Part shown: piece by piece, positions 34,067-44,749 of the stretch
Numbering within the stretch: position 1 is the first letter of the stretch
Layout: each line of letters begins with the position of its first letter
Program-made: the position numbers and the translations under genes
Source: Adineta ricciae
Lineage: Eukaryota > Rotifera > Eurotatoria > Adinetida > Adinetidae
DNA length: 64,000 nt
Assembly (NCBI GenBank): GCA_905250025.1
Contig: CAJNOJ010000231.1
Location: 100,836 to 164,835 of the forward strand
Reading direction: 5' to 3'
Notes under the pieces: generated by a model
Told to the model about the DNA's origin: nothing
Database searches by the model: none
Seen by the model: only the letters and a program-made list of their open reading frames with translations

Positions 34067-37000
34067 ATAAGTAAGAAAATTCGGATCTTTGAAATGAACG
34101 GCTCGAAATTCGATGATATTCGTTTTCGTATTTTTCCAATGGCTGTATTCCGAAATGAATCGAACAGGTAAATCTATTGTTAAACAACTCGAAGGTATTA
34201 ATTCGAACAGTTCATTCGTCTTCAAATGCCGCTCGTATATAATTAACTGATTGTATTGGTCATCATGATAAAATTCATATAGAACTTGCCCATCGTCATG
34301 ATAACTATACTTGGCTATGTAAGTATTCGATGAATCGGAAATTTGTACTTGGAAAATATACCGATCGAAAACACGAAGATACAATTCGTTGGAAATGATT
34401 TTCTCAGGTAAATAACCAACAGTCATTCCGTTAACAAGAAATCTTCCACTAAGACAATCAATGGATAAGATTGTAGATTCATATTGACCGTCGTACCATC
34501 CGTCATACTCGTTCGAATGGCGTTTCTTCCATTTAGCATCGATTTCTTCCTCATGTCGAATGACTGACCAATAGATTATAGCAAAATCGTCCAGACTTTG
34601 ATACGATGATTGCTGAAGAAATAAAGCAATTGTTGGTTGAATCTGCACTAGTACACGATCAGTCAATCGAAGTAAATATTTCATGATCTCGCTCATTGAC
34701 GTTTGCTTCTTGTTAGAGACCAGATTATCGTGAACGTTAGCCATTGCTTTCAATAACGAAAGCATATGATCATTCGTTGATAATACACGATGCAATCGAT
34801 TGGAATGAACCGAATAGGTTAATAAACAGGCCACACCAATTGTCACGATATTTCCACGAAGTTTCTCCACTTCAATCAAATCCGTTGAGGAGATTGTTTG
34901 AATAGCCGATGAAATTAACTTGATCCATTGTTCACCTAAGCGGCGACATTTCAGCACTAAATCCATGACTTTCTGCTCTCGACTCGAATTGCATAATGTT
35001 AAAACTCTCATTGTAATCATTGTAACTGTAATCAACACGAATTCATTTTGCCAATTCAACGCACAATCATCTAAATGGCGATTCAACCGTAGAATTAATT
35101 CATCAACAAAGTTGTCATCGAATAGAACTTGATGCGATTCTGCACACCATGACACACTGTCGGAGAACGGACCGTATTGTAAAATCGTATGAATAATCAA
35201 GGTTGCAACGCTCTCTTCATTCAATGATAAAGAATCCATTTCTAAGATTGATAATAGATTCCACCATTGTAAGCGATGACCTGAACGGAATGAACCGTAC
35301 TCGATGAATTGTTGAGATTTGAATTTCGTTTGGATTTGTGAGAGATCGCCAAGAATTTGATTTTGCACAGACTCAGTTGATTGAATTGCGTATTGCAGCT
35401 GTTTATAGTCCGACTGTTCCAGTTGCGGAGTCAACATTCGACATTCATCTTCGAATTTTGGCGATCGACTCGGTGTTAACTGTATTTGTAAACTATTTGC
35501 ATAGAGAAAATCTTCGATCGGTGCTGTGGCAATGCACAAGTCAGCAGTATGAGTTTGTGTTAGGGAATTATTTGATGACACTAGTTTTACTTTATAATCC
35601 TTTGGACCAGTAAACAACGGTTCTAATCGTTCGCAATGAGGACGTACTCTCAACCATTCATACATGCGATTATCCTGTTTGTATCGAGAACGATTGATAA
35701 ATTGCCAAAGAACATCACGATAATACCGAATTTCCACTGGCATCCGTAATTCGAACAGAATCGCTAATGCACTGGCTTGGTCCGATGGAATTGGACATTC
35801 GTAAATTTCGACGATGATATTTTCCGCCTGTTCTTCAATACGACATCGGCGACATAAGGTCTCATTGGACGCACTACTGCATGTACATGACAAATAACTG
35901 ATGGAATTCATCAATCGATTGTATTTGTCTTTCGCCGTGCGTACTTCTTGAATCTTTGCATTTCTATCTTGTTCAACTTGTGTTTGTAGATTACGTAGAT
36001 ATTTCGTAATCTTGCTCGAATTCGCAGCAAAATGAACACCGAAACTGTTTTCTTCGGTGATGTTTTCCAAAAGATCAGGATTGGACTTGTCAGTGAATCT
36101 ACTAAAATAATCGTAAAGATCACGAGCATAGGTCATATCATCATATGTAGGTAAGATGAAATATTGAAGAAGTTCGAGGAGATTTGGAATTTCGATACGA
36201 TGATGTTGTAAGCGTTCGAATCGTTTGTCTTGACATAACTTTTTATGCATTGCACGAATAATTGTTAACGATGTAAGGAGAAATCGAGTATAACCCAGCG
36301 GGTCCGTTGATATTTGCTTCGAATGGTAAAAATTCAATGCGGAAGTTTGATAATCGGCGTAGAATCGAGACAACATCTCGAACGTCTCCGGGTTGCGTCC
36401 TGATGGTCGATCAGCCCACTGTTCACACCAAAAATTTATCCAAAGTTCCATGTGAATCAATGCAATCTCACTAGAGTATCTGAATTGATTGGTTAGGACA
36501 TTGAAAGAAGGTGCTTGATCAAACTCAATAGAATCAGGAATTCGATAGGCAGTAGATGCAGCTCTCTTGCAAATTCTCGAGTTGTCATTATCAGTTAAAT
36601 AAGATTTCACTTTCTCACACGAATGCCGATAAAGGTCAGGATTGTTAAGATTAAAATCCAGAGTTAATCTTTCGTTCTTTTGTTGTTCTTCGTGCTGAAT
36701 CGATGTCTGCCAATCGAGCTTCGGAACGATGTCATCAATCTTCTTTTGTATCGCACATTTAATAAATCGAATCCATTCGTTAATATCAGTTGAATCTGTG
36801 TTGGCTAACAGTCGATCGATTTTATTCAGTCGACGAAGAATTTTTCGTATAGCATGAACAAGCAAATCCATCGATGACTCTTTGGTGTAAATCATATCAG
36901 TTAAAAAATGTGTTATCAATAGTTTGTAAACAAGAATTCCAGCTTTTCCCAAACGTTTTGTTAAGATCGTTTCGAATACAACTTTCATCGTCAGCCATAG

Positions 37001-37738
37001 ACCTGAGCGTCGGAAAGGTAATGCACCATTATTCCATCGAATTTGATCACGAGATTTCTTCGTAAATTCAGTCGTATGCTTGCAGCTATCATCTAATATA
37101 ACGTTTGGAAATTGTTGGATGTACCATTGTGTAACATAATGAGAGAAAGGAACGTCACGAGAGATTTTGTAGGATTTCGAGTATTCAATTGGATTTTTCA
37201 TGAAATCGAGTAGTAATTCACAATGAGCGGTCGAAGTGAGGCAAGAACGATCGGAAAGACGGTAAATATTCACCGGAAAACAAGCTTGATGAGACTGCAG
37301 CGACGAACTAATTTTCTCAGTTGGTAATGAGACTTGCCAAGACGATATTAACGGTTGATGATCATTATTTTCATCGATCTCAATCAGAATGGCAGCATTT
37401 TGGGCATGAAAATATAATGGAAGGAAATCACTGGGGTGTAATTGCTCAATTGCCGATTTGAGATTCGTTATTGAAAGATTTTTCTGTAGCAAATGCCATC
37501 GTTGTGTGCAAGTGATTAAAGTTTCGATTATAGGCGAGATGATCTGATCATTGTCGATTGTACACAACGTTAAAAACCTCGACATACATTCGAGTATCAC
37601 ATATTCATATCGATGATTCGATTGAAGACAGAAATCTGCATCTGACGATGAAGGTAGGTGATATGGAAGAAATAAATGAGTCAATATTGACTCATTCATT
37701 TCTCGTAACTGTTGATTAGTATTCTGACCGTGTGTCAT
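34067..37738 (-). CDS. Giant DUF6606/DUF3638 protein, N-terminal part (haplotype X)
   Basis: The ATG at 37738 (MTHGQNTNQQ) starts 1224 codons. The DUF6606-type N-terminal region carries FRRSGLWLTMKVVFETILTKRLG (about 36950-37020), close to the family pattern WRRSGLWLxxKVxxQ. The Cys-rich patch and long helical middle follow. Proteins of this architecture (about 3000 residues, DUF6606-DUF3638-DUF3645) occur in fungi, protists and some animals, and no biochemical role is established that I can cite. A single exon of 9.3 kb is unusual beside the intron-rich astacin. Upstream TTTCAATAG lies 2 nt before the ATG. Confidence 0.86.
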
Positions 37739-38512
37739 ATCTATTGAAATCTTTTAAAAGAAAATATCACGTATGTGATCACGACAATTGCAAGTTAATA
37801 AAGGTCGTCGTCAAGAAAAGACAACAAAACGAACAGGTATGATGCATTTATCAAATACGATCTAAAAGACGAAAAGGAATAAATAAAAAACACAAGGGAT
37901 TTTTCTCTACTGTTAATCCGACATCGGATATTTCATTCACAAGTATATTGGAAAATATGAGTGGTTGAGAAGCGTCAATTTTTATTCGATCTTGACTGAA
38001 GCAAAAGAACAGCCAACGACGAAATTTTTTCGTACGAAGAAAAGAGGGCGCAACATGTCCTGTCTATCGATTTTTTCATCAAAGCGTTAGCTTGTTGCTC
38101 ATGGTCAAATCAGTGCACTTTGCCTTCAAATCGTACGAAAGTGAAAAGCAAGCTATGATCTTCATCATTTTGTATACGCATGTGAACGTCTGTTTCGTTG
38201 CCACCGTTTCAAATGCTCTTCGTGATATTGGGCCATACTGTATCAACTAATATGCCAACAAAAAAAGTTGGATTAGTACGGGCTTCACTTGTTTTACTGC
38301 ATTTCGTTCACTCTTCGGCATCTCCATCAAATGTACTAGACAAAGACTAACGCTATCGTAGTGCATAGATTCACAGCAGAATATTCAGCAATATTTAGCT
38401 TATCGACTTTCGTCTTGTAAAGCTTTATTTAAAAATGCTTATGAAATTCCTCTAGCATGGGTCAAAACTATTGTCATACGGCACATTTTTCTTTGATACT
38501 GATACATGTTAA
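37739..38512. other. Intergenic between giant gene and GPCR (X); unassigned conserved stretch
   Basis: Matches 52586-53358 in Y. A plus-strand stretch keeps SQQNIQQYLA and LFKNA in both copies but is interrupted by stops, so it may be an old gene fragment. It is not identified. Confidence 0.4.
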
Positions 38513-39409
38513 TTAACTCGCTACGGCCGTGATTAGATTCGTTTTGACATGTAATCTTTTCAGTATGGCCACTTTGAGTGGTTCTGTGAACAGGAGGAGA
38601 GTAATCATCATCGTTGGCAATGACATGTCAACACAAGCAAAAGCAATGCGAAGATAGTACTCAGGAGGATCAACAAAAAACGCCATAAAACTGAACACGG
38701 CATAGGGAAAACCAATGCCTATTATAATCAACACAATAATAACGATGCGTCGGATCATTTTCAATTCCCGCTCTGCACGATACACAAGATTGGTTGATGA
38801 TACTTGCTTGTTTAGTTTTCTTACGTATTGAACGACTTTCGTGTAAGCACCCATAATCAACGACATGGGAATACCATAAATACACAAAGCTGTATAAACT
38901 CCATAGAACGAAAATCCAAGAGGCATTTGACATATTTGATTGGCAACATTATATTTAAGCTGACCGGTATAGAGAATTGGAATGGCATAAGAAAAAGAAA
39001 ATATCCATACAGTAAAGATGAGAATCAGTTGAAATTTGGCTGTTTGATAGTACAAATGTGTTGGATGGATCACGATCATGAACCGATAGAATGCTTGCAG
39101 TAAAAAGCAATAATTCTGTAAAGAATAACCAACATAACTGATGTAACCTTGTACAATGCATATTATGTGTTCTGACTCTCTCCGTTCAAGATCATTTTTT
39201 AGGGTAAACAGAGCCATACCGAACAAATCACTGCCGAATAGAAGTTCTGCTAAACAAGAATTAGCGATCAATAGCATTGAAACTTTATGGAACAATCGAT
39301 CAGTAATAATTATAACTAGGAACGTAATGGCGAGTATGATGACGAGAAGAACGCAGATAATCATGAAAATATCCATGGGAATAAACCATGATTCAACCTT
39401 CGATGCCAT
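38513..39409 (-). CDS. Seven-transmembrane rhodopsin-like receptor, haplotype X
   Basis: 298 residues, ATG at 39409, single exon. Seven hydrophobic helices can be laid out at about 13-36, 43-68, 80-112, 124-148, 165-192, 217-245 and 252-279. The TM3 Cys (HIICIVQGY) and TM4 Trp (TVWIF) are present. The DRY position reads FYRFMIVIHP, TM6 has IGFPYAVF instead of CWxP, and TM7 has DMSLPTMMI instead of NPxxY. It is therefore a divergent class A receptor of the kind expanded in bdelloids; the ligand is unknown. The basic loop RAERELKMIRR before TM6 suits G-protein contact. The near-identical allele is at 53359-54255 and a pseudogene relative is at 20106-20880. Confidence 0.82.
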   Translation of the reverse strand: MASKVESWFIPMDIFMIICVLLVIILAITFLVIIITDRLFHKVSMLLIANSCLAELLFGSDLFGMALFTLKNDLERRESEHIICIVQGYISYVGYSLQNYCFLLQAFYRFMIVIHPTHLYYQTAKFQLILIFTVWIFSFSYAIPILYTGQLKYNVANQICQMPLGFSFYGVYTALCIYGIPMSLIMGAYTKVVQYVRKLNKQVSSTNLVYRAERELKMIRRIVIIVLIIIGIGFPYAVFSFMAFFVDPPEYYLRIAFACVDMSLPTMMITLLLFTEPLKVAILKRLHVKTNLITAVAS

Positions 39410-40019
39410 CTATATATTTTCTCCAAGTTAGAGAGTATACACGCTGAAGATGTTTCACAGAGGCGGAAACAAAAAATGATTTAGAACGCGGGGAAATGTG
39501 AAGTGACATTCCAATTAAATCTGAAATAAGTAAGTATGTCTATCACATCCAATGCACGCTGTTATTTATAGAACCTGTTCAATGTTTTTCGAACTTTAGT
39601 GTCGATAAAAAAACACGTTTGTTTTCAAGTAATATACTTAAACTAAACTGCGTCATGTCCTTGATCACAACCAACATGCACAATAACTTTATTATTTGAA
39701 ATAATTTCTTCTAGTTAAAGTCATGCGGGAGACGAGGTATTCTCTGTCGTGTCTCTAGGGCCGTTTACTTTTTATTTTTGCAATGCGCCCATGTCGTTTC
39801 TATAATCATACTTTTGATGTTGCATAGACTATAAGACAGTAATCTATCGGCTCACGTTAATTAGAGATAAAGTGGCATACAGAGTTATAGCATTGATAGG
39901 CATGAAAACAGCAAGGAAAATAGTGGCTAGGATGGCATTTGATTGCATGCAGAGAAGCTCCTATCACAAATCGAAATGGATGGTATTATCAATATTTACG
40001 AAATCTTTTTGATAGAGAA
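39410..40019. other. Intergenic (X), shortened relative to Y
   Basis: Matches 54256-54757 and then 55207-55348 of Y. About 450 bp present in Y are absent here, with the junction near 39872. Confidence 0.5.
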
Positions 40020-40900
40020 TAGGATTTCAGATGATGAATACCCAGAATGTTGGGTCATTGCTCAGTACCGATTCGAGACCTTTGTTTATACTACTATCCA
40101 TACCTAAAATCTGATAAGAATATAATAGAATTTGAAAACGAAACAAATCCATATGACCTACCACTGTCGAAAGTAACATAATAGAAATGACCAGAAATTC
40201 ATGGGGTGACAGAAAAACGAACGACACCAGTTCGAAGGTAGATACAAGCACCGTTACGTGTTGGGTGGTTGAAAGAAATTGATACTAAAAACCGAGACAA
40301 AATTTTTATCAGCATGAAAAAATAAGAGCATAGATCCTACTTTCGATAGAGAAAACTGATTGACTTTGAAATACAGTATTGATTGGAGAAGCCGCAACCC
40401 TTGGACTATCGTTGGTCTGATAACATCAGATGACTTGAATTTAACAAGAAATGTAATACAATATTGATTCGATTGAGTTTGAGCATTATCGGTGGCACCC
40501 ATACAAACGCCTTTTGAGCCATATTGACTAGCAATTGGAACCATTGAAGAGTAATGAAGTAGATACAGCTAGGAATGAAATATAGAAGAAACAAAGTTTG
40601 CGACCTCGGCATGTAGTAACCAGTGCTTGGGCTTTGAATTGAACTATTCATCGTACCGACTGGGTTACAAGAAAACGAGAGGAGAAATCTCGTATTAAAT
40701 CACACAATCAATTACCTCGAATCGATCCATTACCAATGAGAGACGGTACTGGAGCCGAACAACCGGTTGGTGAAGTACAACTATAGACGAGAAATTGAAG
40801 CGGACAGAGCTCGTAGATGTATTGACTGCTAATGATTTGCTGTTAAAGAAATCTTCGATTTCTAACGACGCCTTCACCCTCAAGATGGTGAGTTTCTATT
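40020..40900 (-). pseudogene. Decayed extracellular-repeat protein gene, haplotype X
   Basis: Minus-strand blocks in changing frames: ASLEIEDFFNSKSL, SSIQSPSTGYYMPRSQ, and ASQYGSKGVCMGATDNAQTQ followed by SNQYCITFLV. The G-V-C..ATDN....S.QYCITF pattern resembles cell-surface repeat proteins common in rotifers; this family memory is not proven. Frameshifts separate the blocks, and three internal segments found in Y (about 100-165 bp each) are missing. No coding potential remains for a full domain. Confidence 0.5.
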
Positions 40901-40909
40901 TTTAAATAG

Positions 40910-42509
40910 TTATTCTAATTCGACTATCAACAATTGAAAAGACAGAAAAGTAACTAAGAGAAATGTGTTAGTCGAGGTAGTCTTCGTAGATTCAGACGTA
41001 GCTATTATGTTTTGTTTTGGCAATAGATTGTAAACATAAAGCAGACGAGTCACTTCTCGTCGCGCAGTAAGTAAAGCACCATGTGAATAACCGTAATTAT
41101 CTGAACTTGTTGCTTCTCCGGCGAATAACAAACGATTTTCAACTGGTTCTGATAAGCGAAATGGATCGTCTGGTTTCTGATCGATGGAAATGAATGAGTA
41201 CGATCCACGAAAATATACATCTTCATTCCAGTTGCTCATGTAAATTTCCGTTGGCGTAGGGATAGCTATTTGAGGAAACATTTTTTGAATCGAATCTTGG
41301 ATTTCTTGTACGATCGTATTTTCGTTTTCTTTCCATTTGAACAGAGATATTACCTTGCCAGAAAAGGTACACATCACACTTGGTATACCGTTCCATTTGT
41401 TGGCGCTGACCCAAAATCGTAATCCTGTCGAATTGATCGATGCGGGTCGAAAGAAATAAAAATTCGTAAAATTCCACCAGGGCTGTTCCCATAATAAATA
41501 AATCTTCTCGTAATATCCGAATCCAACCCTATTGATAGCATTCAGTTTCCATTGAGGAAGAGATGGATAAAATTCAATTGCATTCGATTTCAATACTCCC
41601 AATGAGACGGTTACTAATACGTAATCTGCTCGATAAACTTGCCCGTCGGTTGTCCATACATCGATGAGAGTATTCGTGTAATTGACTTTGGACACGATTT
41701 GTTTCAAGCGGATATCTTTGCAACCTTTTGTTAAGTGATTGGTAATGGTCATAAAACCTGTGTCGCAAATGACAGGCTCTTCACCATAATTTATCGATGT
41801 TATATCCAAATAACTTTTCGCATCGATAGCTTCCAGTTCTGCACCTTCTCGATCGGCAATTATAAAAAATGTCAAGTCATAAAGCACATCTCGTTGATCT
41901 GAAGTGAAGTTTTTCTGTTGAGAAAATAAATCAAGGTTATAGGCAAAAGAATTATTTGGTGACGATGCGAATCTGGTTTCTTCACGTACGAACGTCAAGT
42001 ACTCATCATACCAGCGCTGAACATCAGCGAGAGTAAATTTATCACTGGGTGGATAGAGTCCAAGAAAATTGTGATCTCCTGTGGTACACAGAGGAATGTT
42101 TACTTGTTGAGTATAATCCCACAATGGATTCGTTAAGAAACCAGATGGGATAGAACCGCGAGTGCCATGAATGTAACGCGCACCCATATCAAGCATAGAG
42201 CCGTGTTTTGACCGCCTTGAATAAACTCGACCACCTGTTCGATTCTGTGCTTCGAGAACAATTGTCTCAATTCCTTTCTGTTCTAGCAAACGAGCTGCCT
42301 CTAAACCCGATATACCAGCACCGATGATCAGGACCTTAGTTGAAGTTGTATGAGATGATTTCAGTTCGGCTGAGTGTCTTATCTGATGAAATGAAAGTAA
42401 TGAGAGAGTAGAGTTTCTTGGCTAATTTCATATTTACGTGAGAATGAGTCTGTTGCAAAACATAACCGCAGATGAGCATAAAGAACGACAGCACTTTTAA
42501 GATCAACAT
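40910..42509 (-). CDS. Secreted or membrane-tethered FAD amine oxidase (polyamine/monoamine oxidase-like), haplotype X
   Basis: Exons 42438-42509 and 40910-42382 around a 55 nt intron give 514 residues. Exon 1 is a signal peptide (MLILKVLSFFMLICGYV). Exon 2 begins RHSAELK and contains the dinucleotide fold VLIIGAGISGLEAARLLEQ, the acidic end of beta-2 (VLEAQNRTGGRVYS), and the C-terminal FAD site LLFAGEATSSDNYGYSHGAL. A Lys in GFGYYEKIYLLWEQPWW sits where amine oxidases place the catalytic Lys. The C-terminus (NTFLLVTFLSFQLLIVELE) is hydrophobic, as in GPI or tail anchoring. It should oxidise amines outside the cell or in the secretory path, releasing H2O2. The Y allele is at 56608-58204. Confidence 0.88.
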
Positions 42510-42858
42510 AATCCAGGCAGTTCGATTATCTTTCTACTGCGTGACTCTGTATGATCGATTGAGGTATATTTATGATCTCATACAAATGTGATTTTACTAG
42601 GCAAATAGTGAAGAACGGGAGAAAGAGGAAAAAGGTGATTTATGTTCTTATTACGAATGGTGTATTTTTGCTTCGTTGAGCGTGCCGGAGAAGAACACAG
42701 AGAAATACGTATACAGTGATTACATTTCTATGGTTCTGTTCTTTACGCAAATGTGTCTTAAGGGTGATCATGAATGGTGTATATGAAAAGTCATGATAGT
42801 TATATTTCAGATTCTCTTCTCGATGAATTATCATCAACAAGTAAGTTTTATTTTGCGG
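42510..42858. other. Short intergenic region (X)
   Basis: Contains AATAAA on the minus strand at 42847-42852, 6 nt after the stop of the glycine-rich gene. Nothing else is seen. Confidence 0.4.
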
Positions 42859-43205
42859 TTAAAAAAATCTTTGACCTCCATATCCACCGGGCATTCCTCC
42901 ACCAAAACCTCCCATTTGTCCACCAAATCCTCCCATTGGTCCACCAAATCCTCCCATTTGTCCACCGTATCCTCCATTTGGATTTCCACCAATCATATTG
43001 TCAAGCATCATACCCATCGGACCTCGAAGAGATACAATTGTACATAAATACGACAACGAAAGTGTTCTTATCACTTACTATGTAAGCCTCCTGGAACATA
43101 CCGGTTGATAGCCCAGTCTGAAGCCATTTCCATCATTCCACCAGATAAAGGATTACCACCACCGAAGCCTCCAAGTCCATGTCCATGCCCATGTCCACCA
43201 AACAT
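42859..43205 (-). CDS. Glycine/histidine-rich miniprotein, haplotype X
   Basis: Exons 43079-43205 and 42859-43022 with a 56 nt GT-AG intron give 96 residues. N-terminus MFGGHGHGHGLGGFGGGN; a short non-repetitive middle (MMEMASDWAINRYVPGG); then a GGxMGGFGG repeat tail ending in RFF. No signal peptide is present. The length, intron and sequence are kept in Y (58555-58901), so it is a real gene. I do not recognise the family. His-Gly repeats may bind metal, and Gly-Met repeats recall structural or low-complexity RNA-granule proteins; both are speculation. Confidence 0.7.
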
Positions 43206-43996
43206 GTTTGTTCGATATGATATTTTTATTCCAAATAACTGACTTGGATGCAAAAGTTGAAAGTATTTATACGGTCATTTTGATCATACGTCACTTGAGG
43301 GAGGAGATGCAAGGTTCTTATGTCGTGAAATTGCTCTAATGAGTCCTAGTGACGTTATGATATTGTTTTTATCTTCCGTTTCTTTAAGATACGCAAATTA
43401 AGAGGAAAAAGTGATGACGACCAAAAATCTTTAATTATTTTCAAGTATGGCTCCTATTATTCAAAAAAAGCATGACATAAACAAATTTTTCTCACATAGT
43501 CATTAGTTCTAATAAAAAACCAATCTTAATAATTGTTTTTTTCTTTTATTTGATGAGTGATTGATCAACGCATGTGCATATTCGAATGAATCTGGTGGAA
43601 ATAGTATGGAGGTATAACTGCGCAGAGGAATTATCTATTTATTACTGAACGAACAACCTTGATATACTCATACGCCGAATGGTCTTTAGTTCAGATTTAA
43701 CCTTTCGTCACAGTTCGTGTTGTTGATGTTGCGGTAGCAGTATTGGCTGATTTGCTTTGAAAACGGGTACAACAGATCAATTCCTTCGATTACGTGCGCA
43801 ATTCAGGCAATGACGAATAACAAACAAATGCTGCATAATAGTAAAGAAAGTTCGTATAAACTGGTACTACATTGGCGATCGATATTAGTGAACCTTACTG
43901 GAAGGAAAAGATAACCAACACTCAAGAGCCGTTGAAGACAATAAAGACTGTTGAAATCGTTAGCAACTGTATTATAATCATTTTTCGATGCTTTTT
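43206..43996. other. Intergenic (X), no gene
   Basis: Closely matches 58902-59690 of Y, with scattered small indels. No open frame is conserved. Confidence 0.5.
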
Positions 43997-44399
43997 CTAT
44001 CTGCTGTTGTGAAATAATCTTTTTTTCTGTAAAACTGAAAGGGCGCGGATGAATGCGATGTTAAATGAAACAATAGCTATAATCGAAAGGACTTGGCGAA
44101 ACATGAGATCCCACATGTCAAGTGTCGTATGATAGCAAACACATGAGATATGGATACCACCGACTAGAAATGCAGCAAACGAACTTTTACAAAGCGGATA
44201 AAAATGAATGAAAGCAAAATATATGATGTAACGAACACCAAAAGTTTTGATCTGAAAGGAGGTAATACCGATGAAGGATGCCACCGATCAGTGAGAAAAG
44301 ATCGGCAAAAAGGTAACACCAGAAGCAAACTGAATAACCGGCGGATGATGTGCTCGATGTTGAGTTAGTCTCGGTGTACATTACATTTGAAAAATTCAT
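43997..44399 (-). pseudogene. Truncated GPCR-like fragment, haplotype X
   Basis: Starts MNFSNVMYTETNST, with N-glycosylation sites, then a TM1-like YSVCFWCYLFADLFSLIGG. The frame then breaks. The second frame has hydrophobic KSSFAAFLVGGIHISCVCY and MWDLMFRQVLSIIAIVSFN followed by a basic end (VLQKKRL), like TM4-TM5 of rotifer class A receptors. TM2-TM3 and TM6-TM7 are missing. The Y copy (59690-60075) is more damaged. Probably a dead receptor gene. Confidence 0.5.
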
Positions 44400-44749
44400 T
44401 CAGTGGAACTACTAGGATTCGAAATGCTTATCTGTTTGAGTAGATCAAAAAAGCACTTCTATGGCAACCTCGTTCTGAAACATGCTCTATTTGCTTTTGA
44501 TGAAGTCTTGAACTTGTTTAATTAGTCTACAACGCTCCTGACTTTGAAGAGATATATTCGCAGTTATAGCTGAATCCTAGTAGAACTTCGTTGTTGAAAA
44601 AACTTTTTATTACTAATTGTAATCGTTAAAAAAACTCTAACCTCGTATACAGATTCGTGTATATCAGTATCCTTGAGTAGTGTGCTTGGATATGGCATCG
44701 TCCACTCATGCTTATTAGAAAAAGAATGCTATTCTGTGTTCGCCGGATG

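Noticed and set aside
21053-37738. Tandem array of six related giant genes
   Set aside because: The pieces interlock as two allelic copies with identical overlaps and equal lengths; there is no tandem array.
42774-43085. Plus-strand 103-residue frame with FVHQILPFVHRILH repeats
   Set aside because: Antisense of the glycine-rich exon; the repeat pattern is the mirror of GGxMGGFGG codons.
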